NCBI GenBank assembly: GCA_937894585.1
Contig: CALBGO010000037.1
Location: 15,695 to 79,694 of the forward strand
Reading direction: 5' to 3'
Length of the DNA: 64,000 nucleotides
From: an uncultured Eubacterium sp.
Lineage (GTDB): Bacteria; Bacillota; Clostridia; Peptostreptococcales; Anaerovoracaceae
The notes under the pieces were generated by a model that saw only the letters and a list, made by a program, of their open reading frames with translations, was not told the DNA's origin and ran no database searches. Both the position numbers and the translations under genes were made by a program. Every line of letters starts with the position of its first letter. Position 1 is the stretch's first letter. This document shows positions 55,577 to 63,947 of this stretch, piece by piece.

Positions 55577-55708
55577 GTGAAACATCAGTCTTCCGGAATC
55601 TCCGCACAGTGCGGTCTTCCTGCACCGCAGCAGATTTTCCGGCAATTCGGTTTATAATGATTCGTATTTCATTGTTCCCCTCCTATTATTCTAATGGAGG
55701 TATTTTTT

Positions 55709-56362
55709 ATGTTTGAAAACTTACAGGGGTTCTTTGAATCCACCGCGGGAAAGATTGCAGTCACTGCTGTAATTCTCGTATTCTTTGCTGTTATTCTGAT
55801 TCCTTCTTCCAAAGAAAAGGATAAAACACAGGGCACGCGACCCGATACCAAAGCACTGACAATCTCAGCCCTTCTGGCTGCGCTTGCTTTGGGACTGGGA
55901 CAGCTTAAATTTTTTGAGATGCCTTTCGGAGGAACAGTTACGCCTTTCTCTATGCTGCCGCTGGCTTTATGCGGATATTATCTGGGAACAAGGCGCGGCG
56001 TCCTGACAGGTTTTGCGGTAGGTCTTATGAACCTGATTTTCGGACCTTATGTGATTCATCCCCTGCAGCTTCTCATCGACTATCCCTTTGCCTTCGGCGC
56101 TTTGGGACTTTCCGGTATTTTCAGAAACCGCAAAAACGGACTTAGAAACGGATATCTGTTCGGACTCTTTGCCCGGTATCTCTGCGCCGTTGCTTCCGGC
56201 ATTATTTTCTTCGGAGACTATGCGCCGGCAGGATTTAACGCAGTTACATGGTCGTTATGGTATAATTTCACCTATCTTGCAGCAGAAGGTATTATCACAG
56301 TCATAATTATTTCACTTCCACCTGTAAAGAACGCATTGGAAGGGTTGAAAAAGACTTTATAA
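55709..56362 (+). CDS. thiT: Thiamine ECF-transporter substrate component ThiT
   Basis: Membrane S component that captures thiamine and uses the shared ECF module. The conserved core is LAALALGLGQLKFFEMPFGGTVTPFSMLPLALCGYYLG, GVLTGFAVGLMNLIFGPYVIHPLQLLIDYPFAFGALGLSGIF, FARYLCAVASGIIFF and WSLWYNFTYLAAEGIITVI. Compared with the usual 6-TM ThiT an additional N-terminal hydrophobic segment (ITAVILVFFAVILIPSS-type, about residues 14-32) and a charged loop are seen. 217 aa, with GGAGG eight bases before the ATG at 55709. EcfA/EcfT genes are not in the window. Controlled by the TPP riboswitch. Confidence 0.9.
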   Translation: MFENLQGFFESTAGKIAVTAVILVFFAVILIPSSKEKDKTQGTRPDTKALTISALLAALALGLGQLKFFEMPFGGTVTPFSMLPLALCGYYLGTRRGVLTGFAVGLMNLIFGPYVIHPLQLLIDYPFAFGALGLSGIFRNRKNGLRNGYLFGLFARYLCAVASGIIFFGDYAPAGFNAVTWSLWYNFTYLAAEGIITVIIISLPPVKNALEGLKKTL

Positions 56363-56419
56363 AATGTTATATTATTAACAAGGACTATATTTTTGCTGAA
56401 AGAAAAGGAGAAACGCAAA

Positions 56420-57196
56420 ATGTACGAAAACATCAAGTACGAAGTAAAAGAAAATATCGGTTATGTTACCATCAACAGACCTAAAGCTATGAATGCGCTG
56501 AATATGGATGTGCTTTCCGAGCTTTACGATGTTTTTACAAAGATTGCAGACGATAAAGATGTTGCCGCAGTTATTCTGACCGGCGAAGGAAAAGCCTTTG
56601 TTGCCGGCGCGGACATCGCGCAGATGCACAAGCTGACTGCTTTGGAAGGACGCGAAATGATGATCATGGGTCACAAAGTGATGAATACTATCGAAAACAT
56701 CGAAAAACCTGTTATCGCAGCGGTAAACGGCTTCGCTCTGGGCGGCGGCTGCGAGCTTGCTATGGCCTGCGATATCAGAATCGCTTCCGAAAAGGCAAAA
56801 TTCGGTCAGCCTGAAGTAAACTTGGGTATCATTCCGGGCTTTGGCGGCACACAGAGACTGGCAAGACTGGTCGGCAAAGGCATGGCAAAATATCTGATTA
56901 TGACCGCCGAAATAATCCCTGCCGCAGAAGCGCACAGAATCGGTCTTGTAGAAAAAGTTGCCGCACCGGAAGAACTGATTGCCGAAGCTGAAAAAGTTGC
57001 AAAAACCATCGCATCAAAGGCTCCGATTGCTGTAGCAACCGCAAAGACTGCCATCAACAACGGCTACGATATGGATATGAAATCCGCAAGCAGATTTGAA
57101 ATCGAAACCTTCACCGCTGCCTTCGGCTCCGAAGACAAAAAAGAAGGTATGGCAGCATTCCTCGAAAAGAGAGATCCTGAATTCAAAAACAGATAA
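56420..57196 (+). CDS. Enoyl-CoA hydratase/crotonase-family protein
   Basis: Crotonase-fold enzyme, probably hydrating crotonyl-CoA or a similar enoyl-CoA. VTINRPKAMNALNMDVL, FVAGADIAQM (oxyanion-hole loop), VNGFALGGGCELAMACDIRIAS with catalytic Glu, and NLGIIPGFGGTQRLARLVG with the second Glu-bearing helix region. 258 aa. AAGGAG lies nine bases before the ATG. No thiolase, butyryl-CoA dehydrogenase or etf genes flank it, so whether it belongs to butyrate formation or another route cannot be decided here. Confidence 0.9.
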   Translation: MYENIKYEVKENIGYVTINRPKAMNALNMDVLSELYDVFTKIADDKDVAAVILTGEGKAFVAGADIAQMHKLTALEGREMMIMGHKVMNTIENIEKPVIAAVNGFALGGGCELAMACDIRIASEKAKFGQPEVNLGIIPGFGGTQRLARLVGKGMAKYLIMTAEIIPAAEAHRIGLVEKVAAPEELIAEAEKVAKTIASKAPIAVATAKTAINNGYDMDMKSASRFEIETFTAAFGSEDKKEGMAAFLEKRDPEFKNR

Positions 57197-57220
57197 AAAC
57201 CGCACTTTACAGATGCAAAA

Positions 57221-57249
57221 CAGGAAGCCGCTTGAATTACGGCTTCCTG
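57221..57249. terminator. Bidirectional terminator between the crotonase and histidine kinase genes
   Basis: CAGGAAGCCG pairs perfectly with CGGCTTCCTG, framed by AAAA and TTTTT so that it serves both converging transcripts. Confidence 0.92.
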
Positions 57250-57327
57250 TTTTTCTGTCCTGAGATATTTGCTGATATACGGCAGGCTGCCTGCAATCCG
57301 CTTCTTTTATACAGAATCGAAAGTTTT

Positions 57328-58989
57328 TTATACCTTCGGCAGTCTGATGATAAACCGGGTAGCAAACGGTCCGGTTTTCTCACTGTCTCCGTCGCCTGCC
57401 CATATCTTGTTTTCATCGGCACCCGCGGCAAGTTCAATCGTTCCGCCGTGACCCTCCACAATCTTTTTTACAAGGGGAAGTCCCAGTCCCGAACCGCTGC
57501 TTGCGCTTGCACGGCTTTTTTCACCGACTACAAAAGGATCGAAAACACTGTCTCTGATTTCCTTGGGAATCCCCTTTCCGTTATCGGCAAGAATCAGTAC
57601 CGCCTGTTCCGCAGTCTCCTCCACACCACAGTAAAACATGCTTCCGGGCGCGCAATATTTGAAAAAGTTTCCGGTAATATTATCCAAAACCCGCCGGAAT
57701 TTCTTCCGGTCCAGATTCACCATAATTTTCTTTTCCGCAATGTCTGCCTCCAGAGTATAACCGCCGATATCAAACTCATTGTATTTCTCTGCGAAAAACT
57801 CTCTTGCAAACTCGCTCAAATCCGTAGTCTCAAGCTCCATTTTGCTGTCAGGATGTTCAAGCTTTACATAGTCGTGGAACTCTTCGATTAAATCCGCAAG
57901 CTCCGAAGAACGCTGGTAAATGGTCTTAAGATACTTTTCCTGTTCTGATGGCGCAGTCATCCCGTCAGCCACTGCTTTGGAATAACCTTTAATCACCGTA
58001 ATAGGCGTTTTCAAATCGTGGGAAATATCGGCAATCATCTTCTGTTTCTGAGACTCCAGACGCTTATTGCGGCGATTCGCCTCATCCAGAGCCTGAGACA
58101 TCTGATTGAAATTATCACAGATTTCCACAAATTCTTTCGGTCCGTAATAATTAAGAACAGTACCGGAATCTCCCTCAGAAATTTTCTCCATTGCGCTGTT
58201 AAGCATATGCAGCGGTTTTTTTACTCTGGATGCAATCCAAAGAGAAAACAAGAAAGCAGCTGCAACATAAACAGCGAGAAAAACTACCGCAACTAAAAAA
58301 TATGCCCGTTTTACCCTGCCGATGATGTTTTTGAAACTCCGCGTACTATAGCAGAGCAAGGTATGTTCCTTTCCTTCCGCATCGGTAATCGCAGCTTTGG
58401 AAAGGGAAAGACGATTACTGATTCTGTCTGTCAGAAGCTGAAACTCACGACGGGTCAGTCTGTCTTTTTCTTTATGTGTATTGGAATATAAAATTTTCAG
58501 ATTCTCGTCCACAACATAAATATCATTGCAGACTTCTTTTCCTTCCTCCGTAAAGCTGTTTACATTGACAACCTGATGGATGCTTCCGTCAAGCTGTTCA
58601 TATTCCTCCACATTGATCAAAGAAAAGTCATCGGAATTTTTAATATAGTTGAGTTCGTAATCTGTGTAGCTTTCGTTACTGTGTGCCGGATCACTGGAAT
58701 AAAGCACTCTGTGATTCTCATCCAGTATCTGCACATAGCCTCCTCCGTTCAAAATTCTGTCCGTATCTACCGAATCATATTCATTTACCGCCAGACCGTC
58801 AAAGGCTTTCTGCAGCTCCTTCATATACGGAACGCCTTGATATTTTCCCGTATTCCATACGGCAGCAAAAAACAGACAGATTAAAATCAACACAAAAACT
58901 ATGGAAAACAAAAAATATTTCCATAGTATTGACGTGACAAACCGTCCTCTGCTCCGCTTGTCTTTATTTCTTTTCAATTTTATATCCAA
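57328..58989 (-). CDS. Sensor histidine kinase (HAMP, HisKA, HATPase)
   Basis: Membrane histidine kinase, partner of the response regulator upstream. TM1 at residues about 20-45 and TM2 at about 230-255 enclose an extracytoplasmic sensor of about 185 residues. HAMP (ASRVKKPLHMLNSAMEKISEGDSG), then HisKA with ADISHDLKTPITVIKGYSKAV (phospho-His), HATPase N box RVLDNITGNFFKYC, G1 LADNGKGIPKE and G2 GSGLGLPLVKKIVEGHGG. 553 aa from the TTG at 58989, inside the regulator's end (26-base overlap); no clear ribosome binding site settles the start. Last gene of the envelope operon. Confidence 0.9.
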   Translation of the reverse strand: MDIKLKRNKDKRSRGRFVTSILWKYFLFSIVFVLILICLFFAAVWNTGKYQGVPYMKELQKAFDGLAVNEYDSVDTDRILNGGGYVQILDENHRVLYSSDPAHSNESYTDYELNYIKNSDDFSLINVEEYEQLDGSIHQVVNVNSFTEEGKEVCNDIYVVDENLKILYSNTHKEKDRLTRREFQLLTDRISNRLSLSKAAITDAEGKEHTLLCYSTRSFKNIIGRVKRAYFLVAVVFLAVYVAAAFLFSLWIASRVKKPLHMLNSAMEKISEGDSGTVLNYYGPKEFVEICDNFNQMSQALDEANRRNKRLESQKQKMIADISHDLKTPITVIKGYSKAVADGMTAPSEQEKYLKTIYQRSSELADLIEEFHDYVKLEHPDSKMELETTDLSEFAREFFAEKYNEFDIGGYTLEADIAEKKIMVNLDRKKFRRVLDNITGNFFKYCAPGSMFYCGVEETAEQAVLILADNGKGIPKEIRDSVFDPFVVGEKSRASASSGSGLGLPLVKKIVEGHGGTIELAAGADENKIWAGDGDSEKTGPFATRFIIRLPKV

Positions 58990-59662
58990 GCCCCCTTATC
59001 GTCTTGATATAAGCCGGATTCTTTGAATCGTCCCCCAGCTTTTCACGAATTTTTGAAATATGCACGATGACTGCATTTTCATCGGATTCATAAAAATCCT
59101 CGTTAATGGACTGACAGATCTGTGTCTTCGTAAAAACACTGCCCGGACTTCGCATAAACAGTGCGAGAATCTTAAACTCCGTAGGCGTCAGTCCGATATG
59201 TGTATCCCCCTTCATCACAGTCATAGATTCAAAATCCATGGTAAGCTCTCCGTTAGTCAGGCGGGATGGCTGTTCCTTGGCAGGTTTGTTCAGCTCGTAA
59301 GCACGGCGCAGACTTGACTTGACTCTGGCAATGATTTCCAAAGGATTGAACGGTTTTGTCATATAATCGTCTCCGCCCAAATTGAGTCCCAAAATCTTGT
59401 CGTTATCTTCTACTTTGGCGGAAAGGAAAATAATCGGGAAATCATAACCTCTTTCCCTGATTTTCATAGTCAGCTGATATCCGTCCAGCTTGGGCATCAT
59501 AATATCCAGTACAGCCAGATGAATATCTTCTGTCTCCACAAGCGCAAAAGCCTCCTCACCGTCAGATGCGGCAACGGTCCGATATCCGCTGCTTTCCAGA
59601 TAAAGCTTCAGAAGCTGGGCAATGTCCCGATCGTCTTCTGCAATTAAAATGTTGTAGGTCAT
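58964..59662 (-). CDS. OmpR/PhoB-family response regulator
   Basis: Receiver plus winged-helix DNA-binding protein. Receiver: ILIAEDDRDIAQLLKLYLESSGY, the phospho-acceptor in LAVLDIMMPKLDG (near residue 52), FLSAKVEDNDKILGLNLGGDDYMTKPF (Lys switch). DNA-binding: LTPTEFKILALFMRSPGSVFTKTQICQSI and VHISKIREKLGDDSKNPAYIKTIRGLGYKI. 232 aa from ATG 59662, with AAAGGAAGAACC upstream. The first 101 bases lie inside the reading frame of the flippase-like gene. TTAAG direct repeats upstream of the operon (62677-62702) are possible targets. Confidence 0.92.
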   Translation of the reverse strand: MTYNILIAEDDRDIAQLLKLYLESSGYRTVAASDGEEAFALVETEDIHLAVLDIMMPKLDGYQLTMKIRERGYDFPIIFLSAKVEDNDKILGLNLGGDDYMTKPFNPLEIIARVKSSLRRAYELNKPAKEQPSRLTNGELTMDFESMTVMKGDTHIGLTPTEFKILALFMRSPGSVFTKTQICQSINEDFYESDENAVIVHISKIREKLGDDSKNPAYIKTIRGLGYKIEKK

Positions 59663-60686
59663 TGGTTCTTCCTTTCTGATATATTGTAAAAAATGCGGTC
59701 GCAAGTCCGCTGATAAGTACAAAGAGATAAAAGCTGATGCCTCTTGAAAGTACCATTGCTGACGGCAGAAGAGATGCCGGAAACAAAGTGGAAAACAGCA
59801 TCATAAATCCACTTTCGCTGACGCCCAGAGCGCCCGGAAGAGGCAGCGCCGATACAGCCACATAAAGTACTGCCTGAAGGGAAATCACCTGACTCATTGT
59901 ATAGGAATCCAAACCGAAGCTTTTATATACCAGATAAGGAACCGCATACATTGCGAGAATCTGTACGAAAGTAGTCAAAAGAGTTTTGGCGAACATACTC
60001 CGGTTTTCTTTCAGATATACAGCTGCCGCACTGTACTCTTCAATCTGCTCGGACAGTTTTTCTCTGAGACTTTCCGCCTTTGCTAAACTGAACATCTGAA
60101 CTGATTTTACCACAAAACCTGCCAGTCTGTGTACCATTTTTCCCGAAAAAACCGCGCAGAATAAAATTGCTAAAACCACTGCGTTAAGCAGCGTTCCGAT
60201 CAGCAGCAGATACTGAAGCTTTCCCATTGCCTCTGAGATAGTCCGATGCTGATAGAAAAATCCAAAAATCGCTAAGGTAATGGTCACCGTCTGAAAACTG
60301 AGCAGCTCCAAGAGAAGAGCAAGGGTTCCGTGAGAAAGCCTGTGCCCGTCCTTATGCATAAAATAAAGCTGCAGCGGCTGTCCGCCGGAAGCAGACGGTG
60401 TTACTGAGCTTCCGAAAAAACCTGCCAGTGCGTATTTTACGCCCTGACAAAGAGAAATCTTCCGCTGTCCGAAAAAACGCAAAGCTCTTATCAGGTTTAC
60501 GCCTTCACAAAAAAGGAACAGGCACATAGCAAAAATCCCGCCGGCAAGATATGCCGGATTTGCCCCTTTTACAGCCTGTGCAAGCTCTGCAGGACTTGTA
60601 TCTTTTAATATCATATAGGCGGTAAGCGCCAGCAGAATGAAAAACAATCCGCCGTTTTTTAAGAGATTTGCCAATTTACTGTTCAT
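59562..60686 (-). CDS. Lysylphosphatidylglycerol synthetase-type membrane (YbhN/flippase-like) protein
   Basis: Integral membrane protein of the DUF/LPG-synthetase TM-region family (YbhN, AglD-like), with about eight hydrophobic helices. Signatures: ALRFFGQRKISLCQGVKYALAGFFGSSVTPSASGGQPLQLYFMHKDGH and VQILAMYAVPYLVYKSFGLDS, then SALPLPGALGVSESGFMMLFSTLFPASLLPSAMVLSRGISFYLFVLISGL. The last 33 residues (NDLQHFNCRRRSGHCPAS...) are read in another frame of the regulator gene and do not look like family sequence. Probably moves a lipid-linked intermediate. 374 aa; the real domain ends near residue 340. Confidence 0.8.
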   Translation of the reverse strand: MNSKLANLLKNGGLFFILLALTAYMILKDTSPAELAQAVKGANPAYLAGGIFAMCLFLFCEGVNLIRALRFFGQRKISLCQGVKYALAGFFGSSVTPSASGGQPLQLYFMHKDGHRLSHGTLALLLELLSFQTVTITLAIFGFFYQHRTISEAMGKLQYLLLIGTLLNAVVLAILFCAVFSGKMVHRLAGFVVKSVQMFSLAKAESLREKLSEQIEEYSAAAVYLKENRSMFAKTLLTTFVQILAMYAVPYLVYKSFGLDSYTMSQVISLQAVLYVAVSALPLPGALGVSESGFMMLFSTLFPASLLPSAMVLSRGISFYLFVLISGLATAFFTIYQKGRTNDLQHFNCRRRSGHCPASEALSGKQRISDRCRI

Positions 60687-60760
60687 ATTTTTCCTGCATT
60701 CACTGAATATTTTTGTCTGTATACTTTCACCCGGCTGTCTGACCGATTTTTACGGTCAGC

Positions 60761-61507
60761 CTACCGTATCGTCTCAAATACATATCCTTCCTCCAGCCAG
60801 ATCGGTATGGTCTTTTCCAAAGCTGCAATCATACGCGCGGGAGGAAGCACCTTTTCTACGCCTTCTTTCGGAAGCTCGCTTTCATCGCTGTCAGCCTGCC
60901 GGTCATGAAGACAGATTACATCGCCTGCCTGCGCCCTTTTCAGAAGCTTATACTGTATGGTTTCTTCATCTGTATCGGGCTCCCAGTCCTGCGCCATTAC
61001 ATCCCACAGAATCTTTCTCATTCCGGCTGCAGAAAGCTGACGCAGAGTAATCCAGTTAACGTGACCCCATGGCGGCCGGTACAGATTCGTATCGATGTGA
61101 AGCTTCTTCATAACGGAAACGCATTGTCTGAAATCTTTCGCCGATTCTTTCGGAGATTGAATCATTGCACTTTTATGGTCATAAGAATGCATTCCGATCC
61201 GGTGTCCCTCTTTCTTCATACGCATAATAAGCTGCGGATTCTCTTCCGCAAACTTTCCGACTACGAAAAAAGTCGCCTTTATCTGATATTCCTCCAAAAG
61301 ATTCAAAAGCTTTTCTGTATAAACAGGATGGGGACCGTCATCAAAAGTCAGATACAGAACCTTCGGCGTTCCCCGCAGCCTTTCTTCTCGCTGCCCTGTT
61401 TTTCTGAGAACCGCTCTCTTGTATTTTGCCGCCGCAGAAGGCAGAAAGCTGTATCCTGCTGCAGCGGCGGCACTCAGCACCATTGCCGTCTTCAATTTAT
61501 GATTCAT
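60761..61507 (-). CDS. Polysaccharide deacetylase-family protein
   Basis: Carbohydrate esterase-4 (NodB) fold. N-terminal signal or anchor (MNHKLKTAMVLSAAAAAGYSFLPSAAA). Metal and catalytic motifs: LYLTFDDGPHPVYTEKLL (TFDDGP), IGMHSYDHKSAM (HxxxH), LYRPPWGHVNW, and DVICLHDRQADS near the C-terminus. It would remove N-acetyl groups from peptidoglycan or another surface glycan. 248 aa. AAGGGG lies eight bases before the ATG. Between the glycosyltransferase and flippase-like genes, so likely part of the same surface-glycan pathway. Confidence 0.88.
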   Translation of the reverse strand: MNHKLKTAMVLSAAAAAGYSFLPSAAAKYKRAVLRKTGQREERLRGTPKVLYLTFDDGPHPVYTEKLLNLLEEYQIKATFFVVGKFAEENPQLIMRMKKEGHRIGMHSYDHKSAMIQSPKESAKDFRQCVSVMKKLHIDTNLYRPPWGHVNWITLRQLSAAGMRKILWDVMAQDWEPDTDEETIQYKLLKRAQAGDVICLHDRQADSDESELPKEGVEKVLPPARMIAALEKTIPIWLEEGYVFETIR

Positions 61508-61529
61508 AATAAATACCCCTTTTTTTATC

Positions 61530-62591
61530 TCAGGCGATTTCTTCTGTCAGTCTGAAATTTTTGATGCCGCTGCTGATATGTGCCATATTTTTTTTCATAG
61601 TATTCAGCAGTGAATTATCATCGATGAGTCTTAAAATGTCAGAAGCTTCATCGGCATTGACATCCCAAAGCACTCTGCCGATATTGTGACCTTCGATATA
61701 TTTCGCATTGCCGAATTCCTGCTCCAGAAACGGCTTGATAATGTAAAGCGGTGTTTCTGAGGCAATGGCTTCAAATGTGGTAATTCCCCCCGCCTTTGTC
61801 ACCAGAAGATCCGCCCGCTGCATATATCTGTCCACATGTTCTGTGTATCCGATAATATTCAGCTTCGGAAACTTCTCGGAAAGCTCTCTGCGAAGCTTTT
61901 CGTTTTTCCCTGTAATTACAGTAACCCTTATGTCACTGCGTGCAGAAAGTCTGTGCAGAAATCTTTCCGACGACGGAATCAGTCCCAGACCTCCTCCCAT
62001 AATCAGAACCTCTTTTTTCCCTTCCTTTTCGGATACTTCCTCTTTGCCGATTCCATAAAATGCACGGCGCACCGGAATCCCGCTGACTGCGATTTTATCT
62101 TCGCTGACCCCTTTTGAAAGCAAAGCATTCTTCGTTGTAATGTCCCCTACAAAATATTTATCTGTTCCCGGCGCAATCCATTCTTCATGAGCCGTAATAT
62201 CGGTGATATATGTATAAAGCGGAATGCTGCTTCTTCTCATACGCTTGTACGAAGAAATATACTGAGAGCAGACCGGAAAAGCAACCACGACCGCATCTGC
62301 CTTATGTTCCTCAAGCAGCCTGTCGATTCGTTTCGTAAAAGTCAGTTTCATGGGAACCCCGCTGTTTTTCCCCGCCGCCTTGTTAATCGCATTGTACAAT
62401 CCCGAACATCTGCTTACAAGGAAATTGAATCCCCTGTAAATTCCTTTACTGATAGCCGGAAACATATATTCGATAAAATCGATGATTTCCACATTGCAGC
62501 TTGGATTTTCTGTTATAATCTGTTCCTTGATGGCTTCGGCGGCTTTGATATGACCCATACCGAATTTCCCTGTTAAAATTAAAATGTTCAT
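61530..62591 (-). CDS. MGDG synthase/UgtP-type glycosyltransferase
   Basis: GT28-type enzyme that adds sugar to diacylglycerol. N-terminal ILILTGKFGMGHIKAAEAIKEQI is the diacylglycerol-sugar synthase start (GxGHxxAA); TDITAHEEWIAPGTDKYFVGD and VSGIPVRRAF follow, then the UDP-sugar-binding half VLIMGGGLGLIPSSERFL and DLLVTKAGGITTFEAIASETPLYI. 353 aa from ATG 62591 with AGAAGGGG eight bases upstream. First gene of the envelope operon. Product and sugar donor not provable. Confidence 0.88.
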   Translation of the reverse strand: MNILILTGKFGMGHIKAAEAIKEQIITENPSCNVEIIDFIEYMFPAISKGIYRGFNFLVSRCSGLYNAINKAAGKNSGVPMKLTFTKRIDRLLEEHKADAVVVAFPVCSQYISSYKRMRRSSIPLYTYITDITAHEEWIAPGTDKYFVGDITTKNALLSKGVSEDKIAVSGIPVRRAFYGIGKEEVSEKEGKKEVLIMGGGLGLIPSSERFLHRLSARSDIRVTVITGKNEKLRRELSEKFPKLNIIGYTEHVDRYMQRADLLVTKAGGITTFEAIASETPLYIIKPFLEQEFGNAKYIEGHNIGRVLWDVNADEASDILRLIDDNSLLNTMKKNMAHISSGIKNFRLTEEIA

Positions 62592-62648
62592 ATTATATAC
62601 CCCTTCTGATTTCAATCATCGTTTTGCCCTTTGATTTACTATAGGTAT

Positions 62649-62702
62649 ATCATAGCAGATAAATGTTAAATGGCAATTAAGACAAGATTAAGATTTGTTA
62701 AG
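62649..62702 (-). promoter_or_regulatory. Promoter of the envelope operon with TTAAG direct repeats
   Basis: On the minus strand: -35 TTGCCA (62676-62671), 16-base spacer, -10 TATGAT (62654-62649). Directly upstream lie three CTTAA repeats (plus TTAAG at 62677-62681, 62688-62692 and 62698-62702), spaced 11 and 10 bases, the usual arrangement of OmpR/PhoB half sites. The operon's own response regulator could bind there. Confidence 0.6.
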
Positions 62703-62821
62703 GAAAATATTACGAATTTCTTACGCTGTCAAAGATTCGTTCTTTACGAAAGGACAAAAATATCTTAGAATATACTTTGGATATTTATTAAAAGACTTTA
62801 AATAAAAGGCGGTTCATATCT

Positions 62822-63634
62822 ATGAATAATCTAAATCATGAAAAAAATTATTTTGCAGGAATCCGAGACGGTATTCCTATCGCTTTAGGATATTTCGCAG
62901 TAGGGTTCACCCTTGGAATTGCGGCAAGAGAAGCCGGAATCACTCCCTTTCAGGCGGGGCTGATGTCAGCTCTGATGCATGCCTCCGCAGGAGAATTTGC
63001 TGTGCTTACAGTAATTGCCAGCGGCTCCGGATATCTGGCTATGATTGTAACTCAATTTATTATCAATATCCGATATTTTCTGATGTCATGCAGTCTTTCA
63101 CAGAAAATCAGTCCGAATACTTCACTTCCGAAAAGACTGCTTCTTTCCTACTTTGTAACCGATGAAATATTCGGTGTTTCCGCCTCCGTCAAAGGGGAGC
63201 TGAACCCTGCCTACCCGCTGGGCGCCGCTACAGTCGGCTCACCGGGCTGGATTCTCGGTACGGTGCTGGGCGCCGTTGTCGGAAATATTCTGCCGGACAG
63301 CCTTGCAAGCGCGCTTTCCGTCGCCCTTTACGGTATGTTTTTAGCTGTAGTGATTCCGGCTTCCAAGCAGGACAAAACCATCGCCGCGGTGGTACTTGTT
63401 TCCATGGCGGCAAGCTGTCTGTTCCCCTATGTTCCTTTCCTGTCGCAGATGGACTCCGGCACGAAAATCATTATTCTGACACTGGTCATCGCTTCCGCCG
63501 CAGCCATTATAAAACCGGTCAGCACAGATACAGAAAAAGCTGCGGAAACTCTGGCGGAAGAAGAACTGAAAAGCTATGAAATTTTTGAAGAAGAACCTGC
63601 GGTTTCAGAGGGTTCCAAGGAGGTGCAGCTGTGA
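62822..63634 (+). CDS. azlC: Branched-chain amino acid exporter large subunit AzlC
   Basis: Membrane subunit of AzlCD (LIV-E type), which exports branched-chain amino acids. GIRDGIPIALGYFAVGFTLGIAAREAGITPFQAGLMSALMHASAGEF and INIRYFLMSCSLSQKI are diagnostic, with about seven hydrophobic segments. The last 40 residues form an acidic cytosolic tail (LAEEELKSYEIFEEEPAVSEGSKE), unusual for the family. 270 aa. The stop overlaps the azlD start. Divergent from the envelope operon. Confidence 0.93.
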   Translation: MNNLNHEKNYFAGIRDGIPIALGYFAVGFTLGIAAREAGITPFQAGLMSALMHASAGEFAVLTVIASGSGYLAMIVTQFIINIRYFLMSCSLSQKISPNTSLPKRLLLSYFVTDEIFGVSASVKGELNPAYPLGAATVGSPGWILGTVLGAVVGNILPDSLASALSVALYGMFLAVVIPASKQDKTIAAVVLVSMAASCLFPYVPFLSQMDSGTKIIILTLVIASAAAIIKPVSTDTEKAAETLAEEELKSYEIFEEEPAVSEGSKEVQL

Positions 63635-63936
63635 GTCAGAATACATATATCTATCTTCTCGTTGCAGCAGCAACGATTTATGCAATCCGTGCCCTTCCCC
63701 TGACCCTGATCCAGAAAGAGATCACCAATACATTTATCCGTTCCTTCCTGTATTATGTGCCTTATGTGACTTTGGCAGTCATGGCAGTGCCTGCTATCAT
63801 CACCGCAACAGGAAACCTGATCTCCGGTGCAGTGGCTTTTGCAGTCGCCGTCATCGTTGCATGGATTGACGGAAACCTCTTTAAGGTGGCCGTCGCCTCC
63901 TGCGCTGCAGTCTATCTGACGGAGCTGATTTTATAG
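63631..63936 (+). CDS. azlD: Branched-chain amino acid exporter small subunit AzlD
   Basis: Small partner of AzlC with four hydrophobic segments. YIYLLVAAATIYAIRALPLTLIQKEITNTFIRSFLYYVPYVTLAVMAVPAIITATGN is the AzlD pattern. 101 aa. It begins with a GTG overlapping the azlC TGA (GTGA), with AAGGAGG upstream, so the two are coupled. Confidence 0.92.
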   Translation: MSQNTYIYLLVAAATIYAIRALPLTLIQKEITNTFIRSFLYYVPYVTLAVMAVPAIITATGNLISGAVAFAVAVIVAWIDGNLFKVAVASCAAVYLTELIL

Positions 63937-63947
63937 CAAAAAAAATC

